64,000 nucleotides of DNA from Sandaracinaceae bacterium. Its GTDB lineage: Bacteria; Myxococcota_A; Polyangia; Polyangiales; Sandaracinaceae. A model generated the notes under the pieces. That model did not search any database. It had not been told where the DNA came from and was given only the letters and a program-made list of their open reading frames with translations. The translations under genes were made by a program, and so were the position numbers. The stretch spans positions 372,001-436,000 of the forward strand of contig JACKEC010000015.1 of NCBI GenBank assembly GCA_020633195.1, given 5' to 3'. Shown here in pieces: positions 1 through 8,550 of this stretch. Every line of letters begins with the position of its first letter. The first letter of the stretch is position 1.

Positions 1-1
1 C

Positions 2-1003
2 GCCTCCCTCGCGGGATGCGATGGCGGGGCCCCCGATCGCGACGCCGGGACCGCGCCCCCCGACGCCGGCTCCGCGGTCGACTCCGGGGCGGCGGGGGGG
101 ACGCTGTCGGTGATCCTCGAGGCCGAGGACACCATCACCGACGGGATCGCGGCCGGCGACACCGGGGCGGTGATCCGCGACGGCTGGATGGTCGCCTTCG
201 ACAGCTACGTGGTGGTCATCGGCGACATCGACGTGCACCTGGCGACGGACGAGGGGGTCGAGGCCGAGGCGCCCGAGCTCTACGCGGTCGACCTCGTGAG
301 CGTGTCGGAGGCCGGCCTGCCCCTGTGGACCTTGACCGGCCTCCAGACTGGCCGCTGGGAATTCAACTACGCGATCGGCGGCGCGGGGGATGGGGCCACC
401 CGCCACGACAGCGTCCCGGAGCCCGTGTTCGCGGAGATGGTGGCCGAAGACGCGACGTACCTGATCTCGGGCGAGCTGAGCCGACCCGACGGGCAGTCCT
501 GCCCCCCGTCGGCGGTGGCCACCCCGGGCGCCGCGGTCGCGAACGGGAACACGAACGCCAACGGGGAGCCTTGCTACGACAACCCCACGATCGGGTTCCG
601 GCTCCTGATCCCGGCGGAGACGGCGTTCGGTCCCTGCGAGATCGACGAGGTCCCGGGCTTCGCGATCACCGGTGGTGGTGCGACCACCGTCGCCGCGACC
701 GTGCACGGCGACCACCTCTTCTTCAACGGCTTCCCCGAGGGCGACGAGGGCGGCGTCACGCGGCTCGCCCAGTGGCTCGCCGACTGCGATCTGAACGTCG
801 ATGGCGAGGTCACTCGAGCGGAGCTCGAGCTCGTCGCGCCCGCCGACCTCGCCGAGCTCGACGCTCGGTTCCAGCTCGGCGGCTCGCCCATCACCCCGCT
901 TCAGGACATGTGGGACTACGTCACCGCGCAGGTGAAGACGCAGGGCCACTTCCAAGGCGAAGGCGAGTGCCCCTTCGACGGCCTCGCCCACATGCACGAC
1001 TAG
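2..1003 (+). CDS. Lipoprotein, 5'-truncated by window edge, with EF-hand-like loop
   Basis: The gene enters from the left edge, so the true start is missing; 333 codons are visible. The first visible residues, SLAGCDGG, form a lipobox with the acylated Cys at bases 17-19, so only the signal peptide is lost. An Asp/Ala/Gly/Pro linker of about 20 residues follows, typical of the other lipoproteins in this window. The remaining 290 or so residues match no family I recognise. About 260 codons in, DLNVDGEVTRAE has the spacing of an EF-hand or dockerin calcium loop (Asp, Asn, Asp, Gly, Val, Glu), which suggests calcium binding. The export and anchoring call is firm; the function is unknown. Confidence 0.75.
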   Translation, partial: ASLAGCDGGAPDRDAGTAPPDAGSAVDSGAAGGTLSVILEAEDTITDGIAAGDTGAVIRDGWMVAFDSYVVVIGDIDVHLATDEGVEAEAPELYAVDLVSVSEAGLPLWTLTGLQTGRWEFNYAIGGAGDGATRHDSVPEPVFAEMVAEDATYLISGELSRPDGQSCPPSAVATPGAAVANGNTNANGEPCYDNPTIGFRLLIPAETAFGPCEIDEVPGFAITGGGATTVAATVHGDHLFFNGFPEGDEGGVTRLAQWLADCDLNVDGEVTRAELELVAPADLAELDARFQLGGSPITPLQDMWDYVTAQVKTQGHFQGEGECPFDGLAHMHD

Positions 1004-1273
1004 CGCGAGCCGGCTTCGCCGGTCGCGCGGGAGGGGGCGCCCAGCGCGCCCAGCCCCCTCCGAAGACTCAAAGGGTGTCGATCAATGCCCGGCGCCGAAG
1101 GCGCAGATCGAGACCAGGCCATCGCGAAGCGATGGCCGTTGGTCGAGGGGCACCATCGCGGAGCGATGGGTCGAATGCGTAGGCGCGAAGCGCCGTAGCG
1201 TTCGTACTGGGGTTGGGGGCCCCGGTTCGGCTTTGCCGAACTGGGGGAAGGGGGCGAAGCCCCCTTCGAAGAC
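1004..1273. repeat. Array of small hairpins between convergent genes (GCGAAGC-type)
   Basis: This gap between the convergent 3' ends of the lipoprotein and cydB holds at least seven inverted repeats and no gene. Clear ones are 1030-1061 (9-bp stem GGAGGGGGC), 1092-1104 (GCGCC, GAA loop), 1117-1137 (GGCCATCGC, GAA loop), 1153-1169 (CCATCGC, GGA loop), 1182-1194 (GGCGC, GAA loop), 1225-1241 (GTTCGGC, TTT loop) and 1247-1267 (GAAGGGGGC, GAA loop). The string CGAAGACTCA occurs twice, at 1061 and again just before the cydB stop. The end hairpins may act as terminators. The middle ones resemble the arrays at 32155 and 45729. Confidence 0.8.
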
Positions 1274-2287
1274 TCAGTAGCTGAACTTGCCGAGCTTCAC
1301 CTTGCCGCGGAACACCCAGTAGACGATGCCGGTGTAGGTCGCGACGAAGGGGATCCCGACCGCGGCGATGAGCGCCATGAGCTTGAGGGTCGGCTCGCTC
1401 GAGGCGGCGTTGTGGATGGTCAGGCTGGGGTGGGCGCTGCTCGACACGACGAGGTTCGGGAACAGGGCCATCCCGAAGAGGAAGACGAGCGCCGCGATGG
1501 TGCAACACGAGCTGACGAAGGCGTAGCCCGGGCGACCCTGGTGGATCGCGCGCGGGATGTTCGCGATCGCGAGCACGTTGAGGACCACGACGATCCAGGC
1601 CGCGGGCCACTCGGCGAAATTGCGGACCGCGTGCGGGACCGTCGCGAGGGTGAGCGCGGTGACGACGGCGTACATCGCGAGGAACGCGAAGAACGTGCGC
1701 CACATCCAGCGGTGGACCTGCGCCTGCAGGGCGCCCTCGGTCTTGAGGTAGAGGAAGATCGAGCCGTGCATCGCGCACACGCTGATGGCGAAGAAGCCGA
1801 CGGCGATCGAGTACGGGTCGAGGAGCCCGAGGAGGCTCCCGGTGTGCTCGAAGCCCGCGTCGAGGGGGATGCCGTACATCATGTTGCCGGCGGCCACGCC
1901 GAACACGAACACGACGGTCGCGCTCGACAGGAAGAAGCTGAAGTCCCACCAGCCGCGCCACGCCGCGGAGGGCCGCTTGGATCGGAACTCGATCGAGATC
2001 GCGCGCCCGATGAGCGAGAAGAGCAAGACGATCACGGGGAAGTAGAGCGCGCTCATGGCGGTCGCGTAGGCCTCGGGGAACGCCGCGAAGAGCGCGCCGC
2101 CGAAGGTGACGAGCCACACCTCGTTGCCGTCCCAGAGGGGGCCGATGCTGTTCAGCGTGAGGCGGCGGTCTTGATCGCCCTTCACGAAGAGGTGGAGGAT
2201 CCCGACCCCGAGGTCGAAGCCGTCGAGGATCGCGTAGCCGGTCAGCAGGAAGCCGAGGATGACGAACCAGAGGGTCGCGAAGTCCAT
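1274..2287 (-). CDS. cydB: Cytochrome bd ubiquinol oxidase subunit II
   Basis: This is subunit II of the cytochrome bd quinol oxidase, the integral membrane partner of CydA in high-affinity oxygen reduction to water. The 337-residue product opens MDFATLWFVILGFLLTGYAI and has the family motif DGFDLGVG about 25 residues in, followed by GPLWDGNEVWL. It is strongly hydrophobic throughout, as expected for eight or so membrane helices, and its length is normal. The ATG start lies 2 nt after the cydA stop, so the two genes form one operon with translation probably coupled. No cydX-like small gene or cydDC transporter is seen next to it. Confidence 0.95.
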   Translation of the reverse strand: MDFATLWFVILGFLLTGYAILDGFDLGVGILHLFVKGDQDRRLTLNSIGPLWDGNEVWLVTFGGALFAAFPEAYATAMSALYFPVIVLLFSLIGRAISIEFRSKRPSAAWRGWWDFSFFLSSATVVFVFGVAAGNMMYGIPLDAGFEHTGSLLGLLDPYSIAVGFFAISVCAMHGSIFLYLKTEGALQAQVHRWMWRTFFAFLAMYAVVTALTLATVPHAVRNFAEWPAAWIVVVLNVLAIANIPRAIHQGRPGYAFVSSCCTIAALVFLFGMALFPNLVVSSSAHPSLTIHNAASSEPTLKLMALIAAVGIPFVATYTGIVYWVFRGKVKLGKFSY

Positions 2288-2289
2288 CG

Positions 2290-3732
2290 CTACTCCTCCT
2301 CTTCGTCGCTGGCGTCGTCGCCGGTCAGGCGGTGCGGCGACACGAGGGACAGCCGCGCGGCGGCGTCGCGGAAGGGCTCGGCGGCGTGGGGGCCGAGCGT
2401 CGCGGGGTCCTCGGGCCCGTGCTTGATCTTCTCGTTCAGGACGACGACCCAGAGCACGACGAGCGCGAGGTAGATGAAGGAGAAGAGCGCGATCGAGCCG
2501 AGCACCTGGTCGGTCGGGACGGAGCGCGAGACCGCGTCGGCGGTGCGCAACAAGCCGTACACGATCCAGGGCTGGCGCCCGACCTCGGTCGCGACCCAGC
2601 CGGCCTGGTTGGCGACGTAGGGCAGCAGCACCGAGCCCACGAAGATCCACATCAGCCAGCGGCTGGTGAAGAGCTTGCCGCGCCACCACATGAACAGGCC
2701 GAACAGCGTGAGGCCGATGAAGTACATCCCGCACCCGACCATCACGTGATAGGTCAGGAACGGCAGCAGGACGGGCGGCTCCTCGTCGTCGGGGACCTGA
2801 TCGAGGCCGGGGATGGGCGTCTCGAAGTCGTCGTGGACGAGGAAGCTGAGCATGCCGGGCAGCGCGATCCCGAAGTGCACGGTCTCGGTGGCGCGGTCGG
2901 GCCAGCCCATGATGTAGAGGTCGGTCGGCCCCTCGCCGGTGTGGAAGTGCCCCTCGAGCGCGGCGAGCTTCGCGGGCTGGTTCGCGGCGAGCGCCCGCGC
3001 CTGGCCGTGGCCGCTGACGAGCATCGCGACGCTCGAGAGCGCGGCCATCACCAGCCCCACCTTGAACGATCGCGTCGCGAGGTCCTCGTGCCGCTTCTTG
3101 AGCACGTACCAGGCGCTGATGCTCATCGTGAAGAAGGCGCCGAGGATGAAGGCGCCGAGCAGGACGTGCCCGAGCCGGTGCATGCTCGAGGGGTTGAAGC
3201 ACATCGCCCAGAAGTCGGTGATCTCGGCCCGCATCCGGCCGTTCTCCTCGACGAGGTGGTAGCCCGCGGGGGTGTGCATCCACGAGTTGGCGATCACGAT
3301 CCAGACGCTCGAGAAGACCGAGCCGGTGAAGACCATGAGGGTGCTGAAGAAGTGCATCTTCGGGCCCACGCGGTCCCACCCGAAGACGAGCACGGCGAGG
3401 AAGCCGCTCTCGAGGAAGAACGCGAAGATCCCCTCGGAGGCGAGCGCCGAGCCGAAGACGTCGCCGACGAACCGGGAGTAGGTGGCCCAGTTCGTCCCGA
3501 ACTCGAACTCCATGACGATGCCGGTCGCGACGCCCACCGCGAAGTTGACCGCGAAGAGCTTCGTCCAGAACCGGGCGAGCGCCTCCCAGCGCCGGTCCTT
3601 GGTGCGCAGGTACAGGCCCTCGGTGATCACGAGCTGCGCGCCGAGCCCGATCGACAGCGGCGGGAACAGGTAGTGGACCATGATCGTCAGCGCGAACTGC
3701 AGGCGCGAGAGCAGGACGACGTCGAGGTCCAT
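2290..3732 (-). CDS. cydA: Cytochrome bd ubiquinol oxidase subunit I
   Basis: Subunit I carries the hemes and the quinol site of the bd oxidase. The 480-residue product starts MDLDVVLLSRLQFALT. His20 in MVHYLFPP corresponds to the heme ligand near the N-terminus, a second His lies in RLGHVLLG, and the Met ligand lies in HVMVGCG. The diagnostic GRQPWIVYG motif is present. At 480 residues it is shorter than the 522-residue E. coli protein, which fits a short Q-loop (CIO-like) oxidase. An upstream in-frame ATG at 3783 would add 17 basic residues and is rejected. The promoter must lie in 3733-3818, shared with the divergent lipoprotein gene. Confidence 0.96.
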   Translation of the reverse strand: MDLDVVLLSRLQFALTIMVHYLFPPLSIGLGAQLVITEGLYLRTKDRRWEALARFWTKLFAVNFAVGVATGIVMEFEFGTNWATYSRFVGDVFGSALASEGIFAFFLESGFLAVLVFGWDRVGPKMHFFSTLMVFTGSVFSSVWIVIANSWMHTPAGYHLVEENGRMRAEITDFWAMCFNPSSMHRLGHVLLGAFILGAFFTMSISAWYVLKKRHEDLATRSFKVGLVMAALSSVAMLVSGHGQARALAANQPAKLAALEGHFHTGEGPTDLYIMGWPDRATETVHFGIALPGMLSFLVHDDFETPIPGLDQVPDDEEPPVLLPFLTYHVMVGCGMYFIGLTLFGLFMWWRGKLFTSRWLMWIFVGSVLLPYVANQAGWVATEVGRQPWIVYGLLRTADAVSRSVPTDQVLGSIALFSFIYLALVVLWVVVLNEKIKHGPEDPATLGPHAAEPFRDAAARLSLVSPHRLTGDDASDEEEE

Positions 3733-3818
3733 GGCTGCGCGGTAGGGTCGACGACGGGCCCCGAGAAGTCCACCTCGGTTCACGGCGGGGGACGAGGTGC
3801 GGTACCCTGGGTCCCTCG

Positions 3819-4769
3819 GTGCGGACCCACCTCGCGATCTTGGCGGCTTGCTTCGCGCTCGGCTGCAGTCCGAACCCGACGGAGCTGCTCGTCGTCGTGG
3901 AGTCGGATCTCGCGGTGCCGGCGCAGCTCGACGAGATCGTCGTCGTCATCACCCACCCCGACGGGGTGCAGACGCGCGAGTCGATGGCCGCGCTCGGGCC
4001 GGCGGAGCCCGGGCTGCCGCGCACGCTCGCGATGGTCCACGAGGGCGGGCCGCTCGGCCCGTACCGGGTCGTCGTGCAGGGCCGGCTCGGCGGGGTGACC
4101 CAGGTCGAGCGCGCGGGCGAGCTCACGTTCGTCGCCGGTGAGATCCGCATCTGGCGGGTGGTCCTGGCGGGGGTGTGCCGAGGGGTCGCGTGCCCCGACG
4201 CGACCTGCGATGGGGGAGCCTGTCGCGCCGTCGCGGTCGGCGAGGCCGAGCTCGAGGGCTACGACCCGGACGTGCCTCGCGACGGCGGGTTCGACGCCGC
4301 GGCGCCGATGGACGCGGGGGTGGACGCGAGCCCCGAGGTCGACGCGGGCGGCGACGCCGGCAACGTCTGCCCGGTCGACTGCGTCACGGGGGACTGCCTC
4401 TGCGCCGGCGGCTGCACGTGCTCGATGACGTGTCCGTCCACCGGCTGCGCGGCGACGTGTCGGGGCGCGGGCACGAGCTGTCGCGTGGACACGAGCATGG
4501 GTCTCGGGACGACCGCGACCTGCGAGGGCGGCGCCTCGTGCACCGTCGACGCGTCCGGCTCGAGCGGGTTCGACATGGGCTGCTCGGGGGCGGGGACGCG
4601 CTGCGACGTGGACTGCTCCATGTCGACGGGGTGCACGGTGCGCTGCGGGATGGGCGCGCTCTGCATCCTGAATTGCGCGAGCGCGACGGGCTGCGAGATC
4701 CGGCCCTGCTCGGGCGGCGTCACGACCTGCCCCGACGGCGTCGAGGTCTGCGGCTCCAGCTGCCCGTGA
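3819..4769 (+). CDS. Cys-rich repeat lipoprotein
   Basis: The gene starts with GTG and encodes a signal peptide ending in the lipobox ALGC (Cys16), giving a probable outer-membrane or periplasmic lipoprotein of 316 residues. Residues 20-130 form a small domain with several beta-like strands. An Asp/Ala/Gly-rich linker follows (about residues 150-190). The last 125 residues are crowded with cysteines in a loose repeat of C-x(3-4)-C and C-x(5-7)-C spacing, with short motifs such as CTCSMTC and CDVDCSMSTGC. Such Cys-rich tails recur in myxobacterial lipoproteins, but I know no function for them. The gene is divergent from cydA. Confidence 0.8.
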   Translation: MRTHLAILAACFALGCSPNPTELLVVVESDLAVPAQLDEIVVVITHPDGVQTRESMAALGPAEPGLPRTLAMVHEGGPLGPYRVVVQGRLGGVTQVERAGELTFVAGEIRIWRVVLAGVCRGVACPDATCDGGACRAVAVGEAELEGYDPDVPRDGGFDAAAPMDAGVDASPEVDAGGDAGNVCPVDCVTGDCLCAGGCTCSMTCPSTGCAATCRGAGTSCRVDTSMGLGTTATCEGGASCTVDASGSSGFDMGCSGAGTRCDVDCSMSTGCTVRCGMGALCILNCASATGCEIRPCSGGVTTCPDGVEVCGSSCP

Positions 4770-4802
4770 GCCGCTCGGGTTCGAGCTCGCTGCGCGAGCC
4801 GG

Positions 4803-5555
4803 TCAGGGCCAGGTCACGAGCCCCGGCGTGAAGTCGCCCGGGACGACCTCCTGGCCCGGCTCCGACAACAGCACCGCGGTGAGGATCACGACCCCCGCGA
4901 TCAGGAGCACGCCGCCGCCGATCGCGATCCAGAACGCGGGCTCCTCGACGATCGGAGTCGACGTCGATGGGGTCTCGGGGTCCACCGCGAGGAGCGGGGC
5001 CTGGAGCGTGACGTCCGAGACCGTCCCCGCCGTCGCGGTCACGGTGGCCGAGGTGATCATCTCCGCGCCGCGGGTCGCGACGACGCGGTGCTCGCCGGGT
5101 CGGACCGGGATCGCGGTGGCGAGGACCTCCGGCGGCACCGGCATCGTGTCGAGCACGACCTCCGCGTCCGCGATCGCCGGGTCGAGCGTGACGCGCAGGC
5201 GCCCCGCCTCGGCCTCGATCCGCACGCGGAGCTCGCGAGCGAGGGTCGCCAGGTTCTCCGCCGTGGTCGGGTCCGCCTCGAGGGCGAGGAGGTGCCCGTG
5301 GGCGTCGCGGTACCGGCCGCTCTCGACCAGCGCGGCCGCGAGGTTGTAGAGGATCGCCGGCGCCGAGTGGAGCTCGAGGGCCTGCTCGAAGGCGTCGATG
5401 GCGCGCGCCCACCGCTGCGACGCGGCGTGCTCGACGCCCTCCGCGAAGAGCTCGCGCGCGCGCGCGGCCTGCGCCGCGTCGTCGGGCAAGACGCCGTGGT
5501 CGGCCGGCGGCGTCTCCTGAGCCGCCGCGACCGAGGTGGTGAGGCAGACGAGGAT
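4803..5555 (-). CDS. Exported TPR/PEGA-like protein, start codon unresolved
   Basis: The product has a hydrophobic signal segment (LLAFILVCLTTSVAAAQ), two or so TPR-like helices (about 60 residues, with ALELHSAPAILYNLAAAL), and a PEGA-like strand domain (VRPGEHRVVATRG). A membrane helix lies near the C-terminus (IAIGGGVLLIAGVVILTAVL). It overlaps the 3' end of the kinase gene and is read in the -1 frame relative to it. No ATG, GTG or TTG lies in frame near the signal segment; the ATC at 5555 is the nearest conceivable start and TTG at 5489 would remove the signal. TPR/PEGA proteins of this kind commonly sit beside myxobacterial kinases. The body is sure and the 5' end is not. Confidence 0.7.
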   Translation of the reverse strand: MLVCLTTSVAAAQETPPADHGVLPDDAAQAARARELFAEGVEHAASQRWARAIDAFEQALELHSAPAILYNLAAALVESGRYRDAHGHLLALEADPTTAENLATLARELRVRIEAEAGRLRVTLDPAIADAEVVLDTMPVPPEVLATAIPVRPGEHRVVATRGAEMITSATVTATAGTVSDVTLQAPLLAVDPETPSTSTPIVEEPAFWIAIGGGVLLIAGVVILTAVLLSEPGQEVVPGDFTPGLVTWP

Positions 5556-5560
5556 GAAGG

Positions 5561-7468
5561 CTAGAAGCCCGGATCGGTGACGATCACGGTGCCGCCGCTC
5601 GACGACGACCGAGACGAGCGGCCTCGACCCCGTCGCGTGCGGGGGCGGGCTGGAGGACTGTCGTCGGTCGTCGATGGCTCGGTCTCCGGGGGCTCGGCCT
5701 CGGCGGTCGCCGCCGGGGTCGGCGGCGATTCTACCGCCTCCGCCGGCGGTTCGGGGATCGGCTCGACGTGCTCGACGGTCGGCGCCGGCAGCGGCGCGGG
5801 CTCGACGGTCACCACCGGGGGCAGAGGCTCGGGATCGTCGACGGGAGGCGCGGGGGCGAGGAGCACGCCCGCCACGACCCCGATGACCGTCAAGGCGACC
5901 GCGCCCGCGCCGATGAGGACCCACGGGGTCCGACGCTCGGGCACCGCCGGAGCGAGGTCGAGCTCGAGCTCCGGCTCGGGGGCGGGCTGGATCGCGGGGA
6001 ACCGATCGGTCACCTCGGGGGAGGTGTCGAGCTCGGGCGGCTGCATCGCCGAGTCCCCGAAGAGCTGGCTCATCAGGCGCGCGACGTGGGCGGTGGTGAT
6101 CGCCTTGCCGCGTCGCGCGAGCAGCCGCTCGAGGTCGTGCTGCATGTCGCCCGCGCGCGCGTAGCGATCGTCCGGGAGCCGCGCGAGCGCCCGATCGAGG
6201 ATCGCCTGCAACGCGTCGGGCGCGTCCTCGCGGTACCGCGCCAGCGGCGGCGGCGTCGACTCCATCAGCGCCTTGAGCGTCGCGAACTGGTTCTTGCGGT
6301 GATAGAGGCGGCGGCCCGTGATCGCCTCGAACAGCATCACGCCGAGCGAGAAGATGTCCGAGCGGGCGTCGATCGCGAGGCCCTCGGCCTGCTCTGGAGA
6401 CATGTAAGCGAACTTGCCCTTGAGCGCGCCGGACTCGCTCTCGTGCATCTGCTTGGTCGCCTTCGCGACGCCGAAGTCGAGCAGCTTCACGACGCCGTCG
6501 TAGCGGACCATCACGTTCTGGGGCGAGACGTCGCGGTGCACGATGTCGAGCGGCCGCCCCTGCGCGTCCTGCGCGCGGTGAGCGAAGTCGAGCGCCTCGG
6601 CGACCCACGCGAAGACGCGGACGATCTCGTTGATCGGCAGCGGCTCCTTGCGCCGCACGGAGCGGACGAGCACGTCGCGCATCGTCTTGCCGTGCACGTA
6701 CTCCATCGCCATGAAGTAGCGGCCGTCGACGTGGCCGCACTCGTAGACGGTGCAGATGTTCGGGTGCGAGAGCCGCATCGCGAGGCGGCCCTCGTCCAAG
6801 AACATGTGGGCGAACTGCCCGTTCTCGGAGTGCTCGCCCCGCACGATCTTGATGATGGTGTGGCGGGACGAGCCCTCGGTGGACTCGCGCGCCAGGAGGA
6901 TGTCGGCCATCCCGCCCGTGGCGAGGCCGCCCATGATGTCGAAGCGCCCGAACCGCGCGATCGCCATGGGCTGGACCCCGGTGATGTCGATCGGGACCGC
7001 CATCGGCGGCGGCGGCTCCGAGTGAGGCAGCGGGGGCAGGGGCGCTCCGTCCGCGTCGACCGGCACCGGCCGCGTCTCCTCGTCCTCGCGCTTCTGCAGC
7101 GGCGGCGGCTGCGAGAACACCTGCCGGCGCTCGGCCTCGACCTCCTCGGCGTCGGCCTGCTCGGCCTCGTCCCCCTCGGCCTCGACCTCCTCGGCCTCGA
7201 CCTCCTCGTCCTCGACCTCCTCGGCCTCGACCTCCGACTCCGCGGACGCGGCCTCGGTTTCGGACGCGGCCTCGGTTTCGGACGCGGCCGCGGACTCGGC
7301 TTCAGTCTCGGCCTCGGCCTCGGACGCGGCCTCGGACGCGGTCTCGGCGTCGAACGCGGCCTCGGCCTCGAACGCCACCGGCGCCGGCGCCTTCAGCTCT
7401 CCCTTGGCCTTCAGCCCTCCCTTGGCCGGCAGCGGCTTGCCGCGCACGCGGTCGGCGAGCGAGGCCAT
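5561..7468 (-). CDS. Membrane Ser/Thr protein kinase (Hanks type, PknB-like)
   Basis: This 635-residue protein phosphorylates Ser/Thr on unknown targets. Residues 30-120 are a very acidic Ala/Glu/Val-rich tract with repeats of SETEA and VEAEE. The kinase domain spans about 172-440: Gly-rich loop GGLATGGMA, ATP-binding Lys in IIKIVRG, catalytic loop HRDVSPQN, metal-binding DFG in LLDFGVAK, and the activation segment ending SPEQAEG. A single membrane helix (WVLIGAGAVALTVIGVVAGV) follows near residue 500, then a Pro/Glu-rich extracytoplasmic tail ending VIVTDPGF. The kinase domain is therefore cytoplasmic. ATG at 7468 is chosen because the open frame upstream is basic and low-complexity. The TPR/PEGA gene overlaps its end. 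Confidence 0.92.
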   Translation of the reverse strand: MASLADRVRGKPLPAKGGLKAKGELKAPAPVAFEAEAAFDAETASEAASEAEAETEAESAAASETEAASETEAASAESEVEAEEVEDEEVEAEEVEAEGDEAEQADAEEVEAERRQVFSQPPPLQKREDEETRPVPVDADGAPLPPLPHSEPPPPMAVPIDITGVQPMAIARFGRFDIMGGLATGGMADILLARESTEGSSRHTIIKIVRGEHSENGQFAHMFLDEGRLAMRLSHPNICTVYECGHVDGRYFMAMEYVHGKTMRDVLVRSVRRKEPLPINEIVRVFAWVAEALDFAHRAQDAQGRPLDIVHRDVSPQNVMVRYDGVVKLLDFGVAKATKQMHESESGALKGKFAYMSPEQAEGLAIDARSDIFSLGVMLFEAITGRRLYHRKNQFATLKALMESTPPPLARYREDAPDALQAILDRALARLPDDRYARAGDMQHDLERLLARRGKAITTAHVARLMSQLFGDSAMQPPELDTSPEVTDRFPAIQPAPEPELELDLAPAVPERRTPWVLIGAGAVALTVIGVVAGVLLAPAPPVDDPEPLPPVVTVEPAPLPAPTVEHVEPIPEPPAEAVESPPTPAATAEAEPPETEPSTTDDSPPARPRTRRGRGRSSRSSSSGGTVIVTDPGF

Positions 7469-7639
7469 GGGCGGCCGCGGCGGGAACGCGCCCAGGCGTG
7501 GCGCGACGACCCGAGCGCCCGACACGCTCTCCTCGTCGTCTGGGTCCCTCGACGGTTCGCTCGACACCCCGCGGAAGCATACATCCAATGGCTGGCGTCG
7601 CGCTCGCGAAGCCGGCCTGGAGATAGGAGACTGTAACCC

Positions 7640-8549
7640 ATGCGTCGTCGGGCCATCGAGGCGGTCGCCCTCGCCGTGGTCGTGCTCGTGGGGGGCAGCG
7701 CGTGGGCCTTCGACGCCTGGGTCGAGTCCTTCATCAGCGCGGACAACCGGGGCCGGACCCCCGCGCCCCCGACCGTGCCCGCCTCCGTCGACCACGCGCT
7801 GCGCGTCCCCGTCGGGCCGCCGGACGCCGAGCTCGACGTGTGGGTGCTCGATCCGAGCGGGGCGCCGCGCGGCACCGTGCTCGTCCTGCACGGGGTGCAC
7901 ACGGGGAAGGCGCCGATGCTCGGGTTCGGGGAGCGCCTGCGCGAGAGCGGCCTCCGCGCGGTGCTCGTGGACCTGCGGGGGCACGGCGGTTCGTCCGGGT
8001 CGTTTCTCACCTACGGGGTGCGCGATCGCGGCGACGTGGTGCGGCTCCTCGACGCGCTCGAGGCGCGGGGGCTGCTCGCATCGCCCGTCGGGATCCACGG
8101 CCCCTCCTACGGGGGCGCGGTCGCGCTGGCCGTCGCGGCCACGGACGCTCGGGTCGATCGGTTCGTGACCGTCTCCACGTTCGCCACCGTGCCCGACTTC
8201 GCCGCGTCCTACGCCGACGCGCTGACGGGCGGCCTCGGGCGCCTGCTGCCCGAGGCGGTCGGGGAGGGCATCGTCCGCGAGGGCGGCCGGCGCGCGGGCG
8301 TGGACCTGCGCCGCGCCGACAGCGTGCGCGCGATCCAGCGGACCCACGCGCCCGGGCTTCCTGTTCCACGGCGATCGCGACGCGCTGATCCCTTACGCGC
8401 ACGGTCGGCGCCTCGCCGCCGCGTGCGGCGCGCGGTGCGAGCTGGTCCGGCTGCGCGGCCTCGACCATCGAGGGGCGCTCGCGTCGCCCGAAGCCGCGCG
8501 GCGGTCGCTGGCGTTTTTCTCGCGGGATGCCGCCGAGCGCGTGGAGTAA
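7640..8549 (+). pseudogene. Exported alpha/beta hydrolase, split by a +1 frameshift
   Basis: An AGGAG ribosome site precedes the ATG at 7640. The product has a signal-anchor (VALAVVVLVGGSAWAF), the oxyanion motif LHGVHTG and the nucleophile elbow GPSYGGA. At 8351-8356 (cccggg) the frame breaks. Dropping one base restores APGFLFHGDRDALIPY, a Cys-containing stretch and GLDHRGALA, which supplies the usual Asp and His of the triad, ending at the TAA at 8547-8549, one base before the next gene. The restored protein would have about 300 residues, normal for the family. It is either a recent pseudogene or a base-count error in a G run. The intact reading of both halves argues that it is recent. Confidence 0.8.
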
Positions 8550-8550
8550 C

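Noticed and set aside
2332..4098. A 588-codon plus-strand open frame opposite cydA
   Set aside because: It is a shadow of cydA with His/Arg/Glu-rich composition and no domain; the minus strand carries the conserved CydA.
1274..4150. A 958-codon minus-strand frame suggesting a cydB fusion
   Set aside because: The region before ATG 2287 is an out-of-frame reading of cydA; only the last 337 codons are CydB.
5561..8347. A 928-codon frame extending the kinase upstream
   Set aside because: The extra 290 residues are antisense to the hydrolase gene and low-complexity; ATG 7468 fits the start of the kinase.
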